This document shows positions 36,777 through 46,613 of a DNA stretch of 64,000 bases, one piece after another. The notes below the pieces were generated by a model, which was not told the origin of the DNA, did not search any database, and worked only from the letters and a program-made list of their open reading frames with translations. The translations under genes and the position numbers were made by a program. Origin of the DNA: DATHKG01 sp035489435 (lineage in GTDB: Bacteria > Bacteroidota > Bacteroidia > Chitinophagales > Chitinophagaceae); NCBI GenBank assembly GCA_035489435.1, contig DATHKG010000064.1; one strand, 5' to 3'. Each line of letters opens with the position of its first letter. Within the stretch, counting starts at the first letter, position 1.

Positions 36777-39203
36777 ATGCTTTATAATTATCTGAAGATT
36801 GCTTACAGAAGTCTGCTTAAGTACAAATTCATTTCATTTATAAATATATCGGGACTGGCAATTGGATTTACCTGTTGCCTGCTGATTGTAGGTTATATCC
36901 TTAACGAAGTAAGTTATGATCGTTCTAATCCAAGGGCGAAGGACATCTATCGTGTGTCAAGAAAATTTCATTCTGATAAAGGAGTAATATCGCTTCAACT
37001 GGCCAGCGTTGCTCCCCCTTTCGGCCCTTTGCTTGTGAATGATTACCCCGACATCCAAAAAATGACCCGGGTACTCGGTATTGGCACTCCCGCGATGAAG
37101 TACGGGGATAAAAATTTCAATGAGCGGCAGGTATATGCAGCCGACGAAAATTTTTTCGACTTCTTCAATGTCAAGGTTATAAAAGGTGATTCTAAGACAG
37201 CATTGAATGAGCCCGGCACCCTAATGTTATCCGAGGAGGTGGCTGAAAAGTATTTTGGAAACCAGGATCCGGTGAACCAGGTAATCAGGCTATACAACCA
37301 ATACAATCTGAAGGTTACCGGTGTCTACAAGGCTTTCCCGGTGAACAGCCATTTTCATCCGCGGGTTTTGGTTTCATTTAATACCCTGAAGAACCCGGAT
37401 ATTTATGGTGAAGAACAGTTGAGAACCAACTGGGGTAATAATTCTTTCATGACTTATGTCATGCTGCCGGAAAACTACCCGGCAGAAAGCCTTGAAAAAA
37501 AATTCCCCGCCTTTCTTGACAAATATATGGCCGGTCAATATGGTGGTGGCAAGCCTTCGCTCTTTACAACTATCAATCTTCAAAAGCTAACGGACATTCA
37601 TCTGCTCTCACATATGGATGATGAAGCCGAACCAAACGGTGACATCAAAAGAGTTTATATTTTTTCCGCGATTGCCTTATTTATTTTACTTATAGCCTGC
37701 ATTAATTATATGAACCTGGCAACTGCAAGGTCAGTATTGCGTGCGAGAGAAATCGGGATCAGAAAAGTAACAGGTGCCACTAAAGCAGAGTTGATAACAC
37801 AGTTTCTCACCGAATCGGTCTTAATTACCCTGATCGCTTTGACAATTGCTTTTGGCTTAACAACGATCTGTTTTCCACTGATGAATAAATTATCTGGGTT
37901 GGAATTGACTTTTAGTTCCCTGCTGAGTTGGAATATTCTTATTCCAATACTAACTATACCGGTATTGGTCGGTTTATTATCAGGCTTATATCCTGCTTTT
38001 TTTATGTCTTCGTTTCAACCAATAAAAACATTGAAGGGGTTTCTAAAGGTTGGGTCGGGCAACGTTTCTTTCCGCCAGGTGCTGGTCGTATTGCAATTTT
38101 CCATTTCTATTATTCTTATAATAAGTACCGCAATTGTATTCCAGCAATTGCATTTCATGCAACAAACAAATCTTGGATATGAAAGACAGCATATCGTAAC
38201 AATCGATTATAACAATGCTATCACCGAAAATTATGAAAGTTTCAGGCAACAATTGTTACAGCACCCTGGAATTGAGGCGGCCGGCCGGTCTTCACGCGTT
38301 CCAACTGGCCGTTTACTTGATTCACAGGGATCCGGTATGATAAAGGGAGATTCGGGCGCTCCATCAAATACAGATTTAAAATACGTGATGGCCGATGATC
38401 AGTTTATTCCGGCATATAAAATAAAGATGGTCGCGGGCAGAAATTTCTCGAAAGATTTTGGTACTGATACCAGTGCCTATATATTAAATGAAACTGCGGC
38501 TAAAAATTTAGGTTATCAAAACCCGGCTGACCTGGTTGGCAAAACCATGAGTTATGGCGGAGACGCGGGGCCCGTTATAGGAATAATGGGAGACTTCCAC
38601 TTTGAATCCATGCATCAGAAGATTGTTCCACTTGTACTGTTTACTGACCGGTCTACCGGCAATGCATATGGTGATATCTCGATCCGGATCAGTGGAAAAA
38701 ATATTCCAGCTGCCATCACACATCTGGAAAATACACATAAAAAATTTCTTCCTGAAGTACCCTTTCAGTATAGTTTCCTTGATGAAAGATTTCAGCGTTT
38801 GTATGAATCTGAGCTGAAACAGGGAAGCATATTCGCAGTGTTTTCAGGCATCGCCATATTTATTGCCTGTCTTGGTTTATTTGGTTTGTCTGCATTTGCC
38901 ATCACACAGCGAATGAAGGAAATAGGTGTACGCAAAGTGCTTGGAGCAAGTGTAAACAGCATTGTGCAATTGTTGTCTAAAGATTTCCTGAAACTCGTGG
39001 CTGTTGCAGCTGTTATTGCATTCCCGGTAGCCTGGTTTGCTATGTATTCGTGGTTGCAGGATTTTGCTTATCGTGTTACCATAGCATGGTGGATTTTCCT
39101 GCTTGCCGGTATTGTAGCTGCCGTGATTGCAATAGTTACCATTTCAACGCAAGCAATAAAAGCAGCTTTATCTAATCCGGTAAAGAGCCTCAGAAGCGAA
39201 TAA
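36777..39203 (+). CDS. FtsX/MacB-type double permease 1
   Basis: 808 residues. Two MacB units in one chain: TM1 about 17-42, periplasmic domain, TM2 291-313, TM3 347-367, TM4 384-408; then TM5 432-458, second periplasmic domain, TM6 684-708, TM7 740-763, TM8 771-793. Coupling-helix motifs are REIGIRKVTGATK after TM2 and MKEIGVRKVLGAS after TM6. Typical periplasmic words are present: KYFGNQDPV, VAGRNFSKDF, IMGDFHFESMH. Ends NPVKSLRSE. It lies 72 bases from the ATPase. As a fused pseudo-dimer, one chain could match one ATPase dimer. Confidence 0.92.
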   Translation: MLYNYLKIAYRSLLKYKFISFINISGLAIGFTCCLLIVGYILNEVSYDRSNPRAKDIYRVSRKFHSDKGVISLQLASVAPPFGPLLVNDYPDIQKMTRVLGIGTPAMKYGDKNFNERQVYAADENFFDFFNVKVIKGDSKTALNEPGTLMLSEEVAEKYFGNQDPVNQVIRLYNQYNLKVTGVYKAFPVNSHFHPRVLVSFNTLKNPDIYGEEQLRTNWGNNSFMTYVMLPENYPAESLEKKFPAFLDKYMAGQYGGGKPSLFTTINLQKLTDIHLLSHMDDEAEPNGDIKRVYIFSAIALFILLIACINYMNLATARSVLRAREIGIRKVTGATKAELITQFLTESVLITLIALTIAFGLTTICFPLMNKLSGLELTFSSLLSWNILIPILTIPVLVGLLSGLYPAFFMSSFQPIKTLKGFLKVGSGNVSFRQVLVVLQFSISIILIISTAIVFQQLHFMQQTNLGYERQHIVTIDYNNAITENYESFRQQLLQHPGIEAAGRSSRVPTGRLLDSQGSGMIKGDSGAPSNTDLKYVMADDQFIPAYKIKMVAGRNFSKDFGTDTSAYILNETAAKNLGYQNPADLVGKTMSYGGDAGPVIGIMGDFHFESMHQKIVPLVLFTDRSTGNAYGDISIRISGKNIPAAITHLENTHKKFLPEVPFQYSFLDERFQRLYESELKQGSIFAVFSGIAIFIACLGLFGLSAFAITQRMKEIGVRKVLGASVNSIVQLLSKDFLKLVAVAAVIAFPVAWFAMYSWLQDFAYRVTIAWWIFLLAGIVAAVIAIVTISTQAIKAALSNPVKSLRSE

Positions 39204-39218
39204 TAAACATTTACGATT

Positions 39219-41639
39219 ATGATCAGGAACTATCTGAAAATCACCATCAGGAATATATTGAGGCATAAGATCTATTCAGCTATAAACATCGCGGGCCTTT
39301 CCATCGGCATAGCAGCCAGCTTACTGCTTTTCCTCGTGATCAGGTATGAATACAGCTATGACCGGTTTCAAAAAAATTTCAACAATATATACCAGGTAGT
39401 TACGGTGGATAAAACAACCTCGGGACTGCATTACACAATAGGTAATCCGTACCCGAATCTGCCGGCACTCAGGGCTGCCTTTCCATCTATAAAATTCGGT
39501 GCAGTAAATTCCAGCTATGGAAGCCAGATCTCCGTCATAAAAGAAGGGTCATCTGCTGCACTCGTCAATCCAAAATACATTGAAGAAAACGGATTGATTT
39601 ATGCGGATCATAACTTCTTCCAGGTTTTTAATTTTAAGTGGCTCCACGGGCAGGCTTCAATTTTGAATGAGCCTAATGTAGCAGTACTTACCGTAGCCAA
39701 GGCGGAGAAATATTTTGGCGGCTGGAAAGAAGCTTTGGGTAAATCCTTAATAATTGATAACGGTGCTACTGTGCGTGTTGCCGGTATCATCGAAACACCC
39801 CCGGCAAATTCAGACTTTCCCTTACAGCTCATCTGCTCATTTGAAACATTCAAGAATATTAAGACAAGGTATGGGTATACAGAAGAATGGGGCAGCATCT
39901 CAAGTAACTTCCAGATCTTTGCATTGCTTCCCCCCGATATTTCACGCGGGCTTTTTGATAAACAACTCAAGGCATACAGCAAAACCCATTTCCCGGCATC
40001 AGGCCGCCGTGAGGAAAGAGCCAATATTTTGCATCCCCTTAGTGAAATTCATTTTGATACAAGGTTTGAAAACCTTGGAGATCATGTAATATCAAAGACT
40101 ACTCTTAATATACTGTCTTTTATTGGAATTCTGATCCTGGTAATGGCTTCCATAAACTTCGTTAATCTTTCTACAGCGCAAGCCGTCGGAAGATCAAAGG
40201 AGGTTGGGGTTAGAAAAGTGCTGGGAGGCAGTCGCAGCCAGCTGTTTCGTCAACTAATGGGAGAAACGGGCATCATAGTACTTATATCTATTGCAATCTC
40301 TGTGCTTGCAGGTTATCTCTTATTACCTTATGTAAAAAATTTCGTTTCGATAAATGAGCCGTTGAGTCTCATAAATTCATCTTCATTGATATTCCTGGTT
40401 GTAGTTTTTATAGCTGTTACATTTCTCTCCGGTGTTTATCCTTCTCTTGTATTGTCGGGTTTCAGGCCAGCGCAGGTGCTCAAAAACAAGATGACATCTG
40501 CGAGCGTAGGTGGCATTTCGCTGAGGCGCGCTCTTGTTGTATTGCAATTTGGTATCTCCCAGGTTCTGATCATCGGGACCATCATTGCAGTCAGCCAGAT
40601 GAACTATGTGAAAAATGCTGATATTGGTTTTAATAAAGATGCTGTTTTTGTTATAAATAGTAATTCAGACAGTGCTTTGCTGTCGCGTCTGCCGGCTTTT
40701 AAATCCGCGCTGCTGCAGCTTCCGGGAGTAAAGGCTGTAAGCTATACCAGTGATGTACCTTCTTCTGAAAATAACTCCTCTACAAATTTTGCCTTCGATA
40801 TGAAGCCTGATGAAGACTTCAACCTTTATCTCAAATTTGCGGATCATGATTATTTCAGGACTTTCGGTATTGAAGTAATAGCCGGCCGCGGTCTCGCTGA
40901 GAGCGATACCATGCGCGAAGCCATCATTAATGAGACGCTTGTGCATCGCCTGGGACTTAAATCACCAAATGAAGCAATAGGCAAAAATATCCGTATGGGA
41001 GGCAATGCCTGGCTGCCTGTTGTGGGGGTAGTGAAAGATTTTAAAACAAATTCACTACGTGAAACGGTGAAGCCACTAATGATCAGCAGTCTTACTCAAT
41101 TCTATTCTGTGACCGCAGTAAAACTTCATACAGCGGATATGGCTAAAGCCTCAGGTTCAGTGCTCTCGAAATGGGATGAATATTTTCCTGAATATGCCAA
41201 CACAAACGTATTCATGAATGAGAGCATTGAGGATTTTTATAAGCAGGAGAACCAGTTAAGTAGGATGTATAAGATTTTTGCAAGCCTTGCAATATTTATT
41301 TCATGCCTGGGTCTATATGGCCTGGTATCTTTTTTAGCCGTACAGAAAACCAAAGAAGTTGGAATACGAAAAGTGCTCGGTGCAACGGTTGGAAATATCG
41401 TTTATTTATTTTCTAAAGAATTTACGATTCTGATAGCGGTTGCGTTTGCAATTGCCGCCCCTATTGCCTGGTATGTAATGAGTGACTGGCTCAATAATTT
41501 CGTATTTAAAATACCCATTGGTGCAGGTGTGTTTGTGCTTGCAATTGTTACATCCCTTATCATAGCATGGATAACTGTTGGCTATAAAGCTATACAGGCC
41601 GCGCTTGCGAACCCGGTGAAAAGTATCAGATCCGAATAA
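39219..41639 (+). CDS. FtsX/MacB-type double permease 2
   Basis: 806 residues, same eight-segment layout (TM2 about 295, TM4 388-412, TM5 434-458, TM6 682-707). Coupling motifs KEVGVRKVLGGSR and KEVGIRKVLGATV. The first periplasmic domain is distinct from its neighbours (VTVDKTTSGLHYTIGNPYPN near the start) and has KYFGGWKEALGKS in place of the usual YFGNxxPxGK. The second keeps VVKDFKTNSLRE rather than DFHxxSL. It starts 15 bases after permease 1, so the two are likely co-translated. Confidence 0.92.
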   Translation: MIRNYLKITIRNILRHKIYSAINIAGLSIGIAASLLLFLVIRYEYSYDRFQKNFNNIYQVVTVDKTTSGLHYTIGNPYPNLPALRAAFPSIKFGAVNSSYGSQISVIKEGSSAALVNPKYIEENGLIYADHNFFQVFNFKWLHGQASILNEPNVAVLTVAKAEKYFGGWKEALGKSLIIDNGATVRVAGIIETPPANSDFPLQLICSFETFKNIKTRYGYTEEWGSISSNFQIFALLPPDISRGLFDKQLKAYSKTHFPASGRREERANILHPLSEIHFDTRFENLGDHVISKTTLNILSFIGILILVMASINFVNLSTAQAVGRSKEVGVRKVLGGSRSQLFRQLMGETGIIVLISIAISVLAGYLLLPYVKNFVSINEPLSLINSSSLIFLVVVFIAVTFLSGVYPSLVLSGFRPAQVLKNKMTSASVGGISLRRALVVLQFGISQVLIIGTIIAVSQMNYVKNADIGFNKDAVFVINSNSDSALLSRLPAFKSALLQLPGVKAVSYTSDVPSSENNSSTNFAFDMKPDEDFNLYLKFADHDYFRTFGIEVIAGRGLAESDTMREAIINETLVHRLGLKSPNEAIGKNIRMGGNAWLPVVGVVKDFKTNSLRETVKPLMISSLTQFYSVTAVKLHTADMAKASGSVLSKWDEYFPEYANTNVFMNESIEDFYKQENQLSRMYKIFASLAIFISCLGLYGLVSFLAVQKTKEVGIRKVLGATVGNIVYLFSKEFTILIAVAFAIAAPIAWYVMSDWLNNFVFKIPIGAGVFVLAIVTSLIIAWITVGYKAIQAALANPVKSIRSE

Positions 41640-41662
41640 AAATTATTTAATACAAATATTTT

Positions 41663-44086
41663 ATGATAAAAAGTTATTTGAAAACCGCCTGGAGAACGAT
41701 TCTGAAACACAAGGGCTATTCGTCCATAAACATATTTGGTTTATCACTCGGTATCGCAGCCTGTTTACTGATATTGCATTACGTACGTTTTGAAAGAAGT
41801 TTTGACAAATTTCATGCAAAAGGCGACCGGATTTTTCGTTTACAACAGGATAGATTTAATGATGGTAAGTTGACAACTCAATGGGCTGCTGGTGCCGCGG
41901 GCGCAGGGAAAACTTTTAAACAAGCTTTCCCTGAGATTGAATCTTATGCCTGGTTCCGGTCTGCAGGCAATGGGGTCATCTCCTATAATAATGTCGAGTT
42001 CCGTCAAACCCGGGCATATCTTGCCAATGAAGACTTTCTCCGGATCTTTTCGTACCCGGTTCTTAGTGGCAAAATTGAAGGTGCACTCACTGAACCAAAT
42101 ACTGCTGTAATTACAGCCTCCTGTGCGCGTAAGTATTTTGGTAACGAAGATCCGATAGGCAAAGTTTTATCGCGGAATAAGCAGGAAAATTTTAAGATAA
42201 CTGCTGTAATGGCTGATATGCCTGAAAACACCCATTTAAAATTTGAACTGGTACTATCCATGCCGACTTTCATAAACAGGGTGAAGGTTGATAATCCTGA
42301 AGTAGAAACAACTTTTGAATGGGACGGTTGGTATACTTATGTTCTTTTAAAGCAGAATGCAAACCCTGCAAGTGTCGAATCAAAGATCAATGCACTTATC
42401 CAGCAAAGATTTGGGGAGGAAATGAAAACCCGTAACTATGGCTTAAAATATCATCTTCAGCCATTAAAGGATATCCACTTATACAGTGATTATATGATGG
42501 AAGCTGAGCCAAACGGTAATGGTAAATCAGTAAGCTTCCTGCTTATCATTTCATTATTCATCATTGTTATTGCCTGGATCAATTATATAAATCTTTCAAC
42601 TGCGCGGGCTGTAGAACGGGCCAGAGAAGTTGGAGTAAGGAAAGTGATGGGATCTTATCGCAGCCAATTGATTGGCCAGTTCCTGATGGAATCTTTACTG
42701 GTAAATCTTTTCGCAGTTCTCCTTGCTGTACTTATTGTTTTTGCAACGCTGCCGCTTTTCAATAACCTCACGGGTAAAGAATTCAGCTTTAAAGATTTCA
42801 TGGATCTAAACTCCTGGATAGCGTTAACAGCATTATTCCTGACAGGATCATTTTTGTCAGGACTTTATCCAGCCTTTGTGCTGTCTTCATTTAAACCCAT
42901 TGCTGTATTGAAAGGGCGTCTCGTGAAAAGCAGGCATGGCGCTATTCTCCGACACAGCCTGGTGGTTCTTCAGTTTGCAGCCTCCATTGCACTCATAGTT
43001 GGAACCTTCAGTGTATACAGCCAGTTAAACTATATGCAAAAGCAGGAGCTTGGGGTAAACATAAATCAAACACTGGTTTTGCGTGGTCCGAATGTCACAG
43101 ATTCTCTTTACTCTGAAAAGCTGAATGCGTTCAAAACTGAGATGTTGCGAATTCCCGGGGTAACCAAGGTAACTGCTTCCACCGAAGTGCCTGGTAATAA
43201 AGTTGGATGGAACGCCGGTGGAATCGGCCTGGTTGGAGGGGACGGATCCAAAACAAATCAATATCGCGTCATTGGGATAGATTATGATTTTCTTGATGCT
43301 TATGGATTAAAAATCCTGAAAGGCCGCAATTTTTCCACTCAATTCAAAACAGATCCAAACGCTGTTTTGTTTAATGAATCGGCTGTTAAACTCCTGGGTT
43401 TCGATAAACCCGAAGATGCAATCAATAAGAGGATTGAGTTCTGGGGCGATCAATATACCATTATAGGTGTCGTTTCCAATCATCACCAGGAATCACTTAG
43501 GGAAGCTTATGATGCGCATATTTTTCGGCTTATTCCGGATAGCCGGAATTTCTATTCTGTACAGATTGATGCAGGGAATAAACAATGGAATAATATAGTT
43601 GAAAGTTCAAAACTTAAATGGGCGAATTTTTTTCCAGGCAATCCTTTTGAACATTTTTTTCTTAATGATTATTATGAAGCTCAGTACCAGGACGATAACC
43701 GGTTTGGACAAACCTTTGGACTTTTTGCGGTACTTGCAATCATAGTATCCTGTATGGGTTTATTCGGGCTCGCTTCATTCATCACCACTCAAAGAACAAA
43801 AGAAGTAGGTATCAGGAAAGTGTCAGGAGCAAACAAATTTAATATACTCGTGCTATTAACCCGCGATTTTGTAAAACCAATCGCAATTGCTTTGCTGATA
43901 GCTATACCAGTTACCTATTACCTGCTTATTCAATGGTTACAGGATTATGCATTTAAAATGCCTGTCAGCGCCTGGCTTTTTATTATTCCGGCGCTGTTGA
44001 TCATCTTTATCGCATTAATCACCATCAGTATTCAGACGGTGAAAGTAGCTGCCGCAAATCCGATCAATAGCCTGAGGACAGAATAA
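41663..44086 (+). CDS. FtsX/MacB-type double permease 3
   Basis: 807 residues, eight membrane segments. Coupling motifs REVGVRKVMGSYR and KEVGIRKVSGANK; the latter has serine where nearly all siblings have leucine. The second periplasmic domain opens with TLVLRGPNVTDS and carries a TEVPG turn, a pattern shared closely only with permease 7 (LLVLKGP, GAVPGE). The first domain has KYFGNEDPIGK. Glutamine- and asparagine-rich surface stretches suggest a different ligand from permeases 1 and 2. The gap from permease 2 is 23 bases. Confidence 0.92.
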   Translation: MIKSYLKTAWRTILKHKGYSSINIFGLSLGIAACLLILHYVRFERSFDKFHAKGDRIFRLQQDRFNDGKLTTQWAAGAAGAGKTFKQAFPEIESYAWFRSAGNGVISYNNVEFRQTRAYLANEDFLRIFSYPVLSGKIEGALTEPNTAVITASCARKYFGNEDPIGKVLSRNKQENFKITAVMADMPENTHLKFELVLSMPTFINRVKVDNPEVETTFEWDGWYTYVLLKQNANPASVESKINALIQQRFGEEMKTRNYGLKYHLQPLKDIHLYSDYMMEAEPNGNGKSVSFLLIISLFIIVIAWINYINLSTARAVERAREVGVRKVMGSYRSQLIGQFLMESLLVNLFAVLLAVLIVFATLPLFNNLTGKEFSFKDFMDLNSWIALTALFLTGSFLSGLYPAFVLSSFKPIAVLKGRLVKSRHGAILRHSLVVLQFAASIALIVGTFSVYSQLNYMQKQELGVNINQTLVLRGPNVTDSLYSEKLNAFKTEMLRIPGVTKVTASTEVPGNKVGWNAGGIGLVGGDGSKTNQYRVIGIDYDFLDAYGLKILKGRNFSTQFKTDPNAVLFNESAVKLLGFDKPEDAINKRIEFWGDQYTIIGVVSNHHQESLREAYDAHIFRLIPDSRNFYSVQIDAGNKQWNNIVESSKLKWANFFPGNPFEHFFLNDYYEAQYQDDNRFGQTFGLFAVLAIIVSCMGLFGLASFITTQRTKEVGIRKVSGANKFNILVLLTRDFVKPIAIALLIAIPVTYYLLIQWLQDYAFKMPVSAWLFIIPALLIIFIALITISIQTVKVAAANPINSLRTE

Positions 44087-44120
44087 AAGTTTGATTTACC
44101 ATAACATTAATTTATTAACA

Positions 44121-46538
44121 ATGCTGAAAAATTATTTTATCATCGCCTGGAGAAACATCAGGAAACAGCCTGTGTTTTCCGTGATTAATATTGCCGGTCT
44201 GTCAATTGGACTGGCGGCTTTCTGGCTGATAGCATTGTATATTGGTGATGAACTCAGTTTTGACCGGTATCATAAAAAGGGTGATCGCATCTATCGTGTC
44301 GTTCAGCATGCCAGCTGGAAAGAAAGTGGCTTTCACCTCGCTCCCACTTCTGCACCATTCGCACCGACGCTGAAAGCCGAATATCCCGAGGTGGAAGCAG
44401 CCGTTCGTATCAACCCTGAAGGTGGTGGGGTCATTATTGTTGGTGATAAATCAATCCAGGCAGGTGATGTAATGTTTGCAGATAACAGTATTTTTTCAGT
44501 GTTCACCTATAAATTTATTGCCGGCAATCCTTCAAATGCCCTGGCAGCACCACAAACAATTGTTATTACCCGCTCGCTTGCCGAAACGCTTTTTGGAGAT
44601 GCTGGTTCTGCATTGGGAAAATCCCTGTATTTTGAAAATAAATTCCCTAATACAGTCAGTGCGGTAATAGAAGATTTACCTGCCAATTCTCATTTCAGGT
44701 TCCGTGGACTAAGATCATTGCCAGCCGGATATACCGCAGGCTGGCAGGCATTTGAACTTTATACTTATATCCTTCTTAAAAAAGGCACAGATGTAAATAA
44801 TCTCGAATCAAAATTACCGGCATTCTTTAAAAAACACCTGGAACCATCCATGGGTCAGGGCATTGATTATCGAATGGAGTTGCAACCGCTGTCATCTATA
44901 CATCTCTATTCGAATCTTGAATACGAAATGGCTGCCAATGGAAACATACAGTACGTCTATGTGTTTTCTATAATTGGCCTGCTGGTGCTTATAATTGCGT
45001 CTATTAATTATATGAATCTTTCCACGGCAAGAGCTTCATACCGGGTTAAAGAAATCGGTGTCAGAAAAGTAATAGGATCAGGAAAAAGCCAGCTGGTTTT
45101 TATGTTCCTTGCTGAGTCAGTGCTGATTTGTCTTTTTGCCGGTGGCCTGGCAATATTGATTGCGGAACTTGTTATGCCATTATTCAATCAATTATCTGGT
45201 AAGGAACTTTCAATCTGGCGGTTTGGCATGCCCGTTACCTTGTTGATGTTGTTTGCATTCACCGTTGTTACAGGATTAATAAGTGGCATCTATCCGGCAT
45301 TTTTTATGTCGGGCTTCCTGATGATTCCTTCACTAAAGGGACAAATAGGTTCAAGAACCGGAACTGCCCTGTTCCGCAAAGGCCTGGTTACTTTTCAATT
45401 CGTGATAACCATAATGATGATAGCCGGATCGTATATTGTTTATCAGCAGTTGAATTATATACAAAATAAGAACCTTGGTTTGAACAAGGACCAGGTACTG
45501 ACCTTTCATATAGACAATGATCAGTTGAGAGAAAAAACGGCAGCTATAAAAGAAGCTTTTTTACGAAATCCTCTTATTGAATCAGTAGCCGCAGCGAGCA
45601 ATCCGATAGGGAATAACAATATCGGGTCAAATGGGATATTTTTTGAAGAGGAATCGAAATTGCCAGGTGAAGCGGGAAATATTTCTACCTCAACACGTAA
45701 AACACAAAATTTCATGGTTGATGGCGATTATCTTAAAACGCTTGAAATCGGACTTGTTGCCGGCAGAAACTACTCCGAGCAACGCAAGGGTGACCAGGCT
45801 TCGAGTATCCTGGTAAATGAAACTTTGGTTAAAGAACTGGGCTGGAAGCAACCAATCGGCAAAAAAGTAAGGTATTATGTAAATAACGAAGGTAAACTCG
45901 GAGAATCTATAGTCGTGGGTGTTGTAAAGGATTTCCATATTTATTCCCTTCAACATAAACTCGAACCGCTGATCCTACAAATGCCACAGGCAGAAATGAT
46001 GAAGGACAATCTTTATGTAAAAGTCAGCTCAAAAAATATTCCTGCTGCCCTTGCATATCTTAAAAAAACCTATCTGCAGTTCGACCCGTCAGCCAATCCT
46101 GAATTCCGTTTTCTTAGTGAAAATTTTAACGCCCAGTATAAGAGTGAACAAAAACAAGGATCATTATTACTTGTTCTTACCGTAATTGCGATTTCCATTG
46201 CCTGCCTCGGTCTTTTTGGTCTTGTTACTTTCACGGCAGTTCAAAAGTCAAAAGAAATCGGGATAAGAAAAGTATTAGGCGCCAGTGTTGCTGGCATTGT
46301 AAAACTTCTTTCTATTGACTTATTAAAGCTCGTCGCGATAGCTTTTATTATTGCAACGCCTATTGCATGGATAGCTATGAAATATTGGTTACAGGATTTT
46401 GCATACCAGATAAAAATAAATTGGACAGTGTTTTTAATAGCGGGTGGAACCGCTCTGTTAATTGCACTAATAACGCTAAGTATACAGGCCATCAGATCTG
46501 CATTAGCAAACCCCGTAAAGAGTCTAAAGGCTGAATGA
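44121..46538 (+). CDS. FtsX/MacB-type double permease 4
   Basis: 805 residues from ATG at 44121; a TTG at 44091 would add ten residues that do not fit the family start (MLKNYFIIAWRNIRKQ). Eight membrane segments. Coupling motifs KEIGVRKVIGSGK and KEIGIRKVLGASV. The first periplasmic domain is somewhat short and uses LFGDAGSALGKS for the YFGN motif. The second resembles permease 5 (AASNPIGNNNIGSNG against SASQQRLGNNLHQTG). DFHIYSLQHKLEPL is intact. The gap from permease 3 is 34 bases. Confidence 0.92.
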   Translation: MLKNYFIIAWRNIRKQPVFSVINIAGLSIGLAAFWLIALYIGDELSFDRYHKKGDRIYRVVQHASWKESGFHLAPTSAPFAPTLKAEYPEVEAAVRINPEGGGVIIVGDKSIQAGDVMFADNSIFSVFTYKFIAGNPSNALAAPQTIVITRSLAETLFGDAGSALGKSLYFENKFPNTVSAVIEDLPANSHFRFRGLRSLPAGYTAGWQAFELYTYILLKKGTDVNNLESKLPAFFKKHLEPSMGQGIDYRMELQPLSSIHLYSNLEYEMAANGNIQYVYVFSIIGLLVLIIASINYMNLSTARASYRVKEIGVRKVIGSGKSQLVFMFLAESVLICLFAGGLAILIAELVMPLFNQLSGKELSIWRFGMPVTLLMLFAFTVVTGLISGIYPAFFMSGFLMIPSLKGQIGSRTGTALFRKGLVTFQFVITIMMIAGSYIVYQQLNYIQNKNLGLNKDQVLTFHIDNDQLREKTAAIKEAFLRNPLIESVAAASNPIGNNNIGSNGIFFEEESKLPGEAGNISTSTRKTQNFMVDGDYLKTLEIGLVAGRNYSEQRKGDQASSILVNETLVKELGWKQPIGKKVRYYVNNEGKLGESIVVGVVKDFHIYSLQHKLEPLILQMPQAEMMKDNLYVKVSSKNIPAALAYLKKTYLQFDPSANPEFRFLSENFNAQYKSEQKQGSLLLVLTVIAISIACLGLFGLVTFTAVQKSKEIGIRKVLGASVAGIVKLLSIDLLKLVAIAFIIATPIAWIAMKYWLQDFAYQIKINWTVFLIAGGTALLIALITLSIQAIRSALANPVKSLKAE

Positions 46539-46613
46539 CCTGGTAAGGCTGAATTATATGGTGGGGTAATCCTTCTTTCAAAGAGTGAATCAACCGTTTT
46601 AAAATCACAAAAT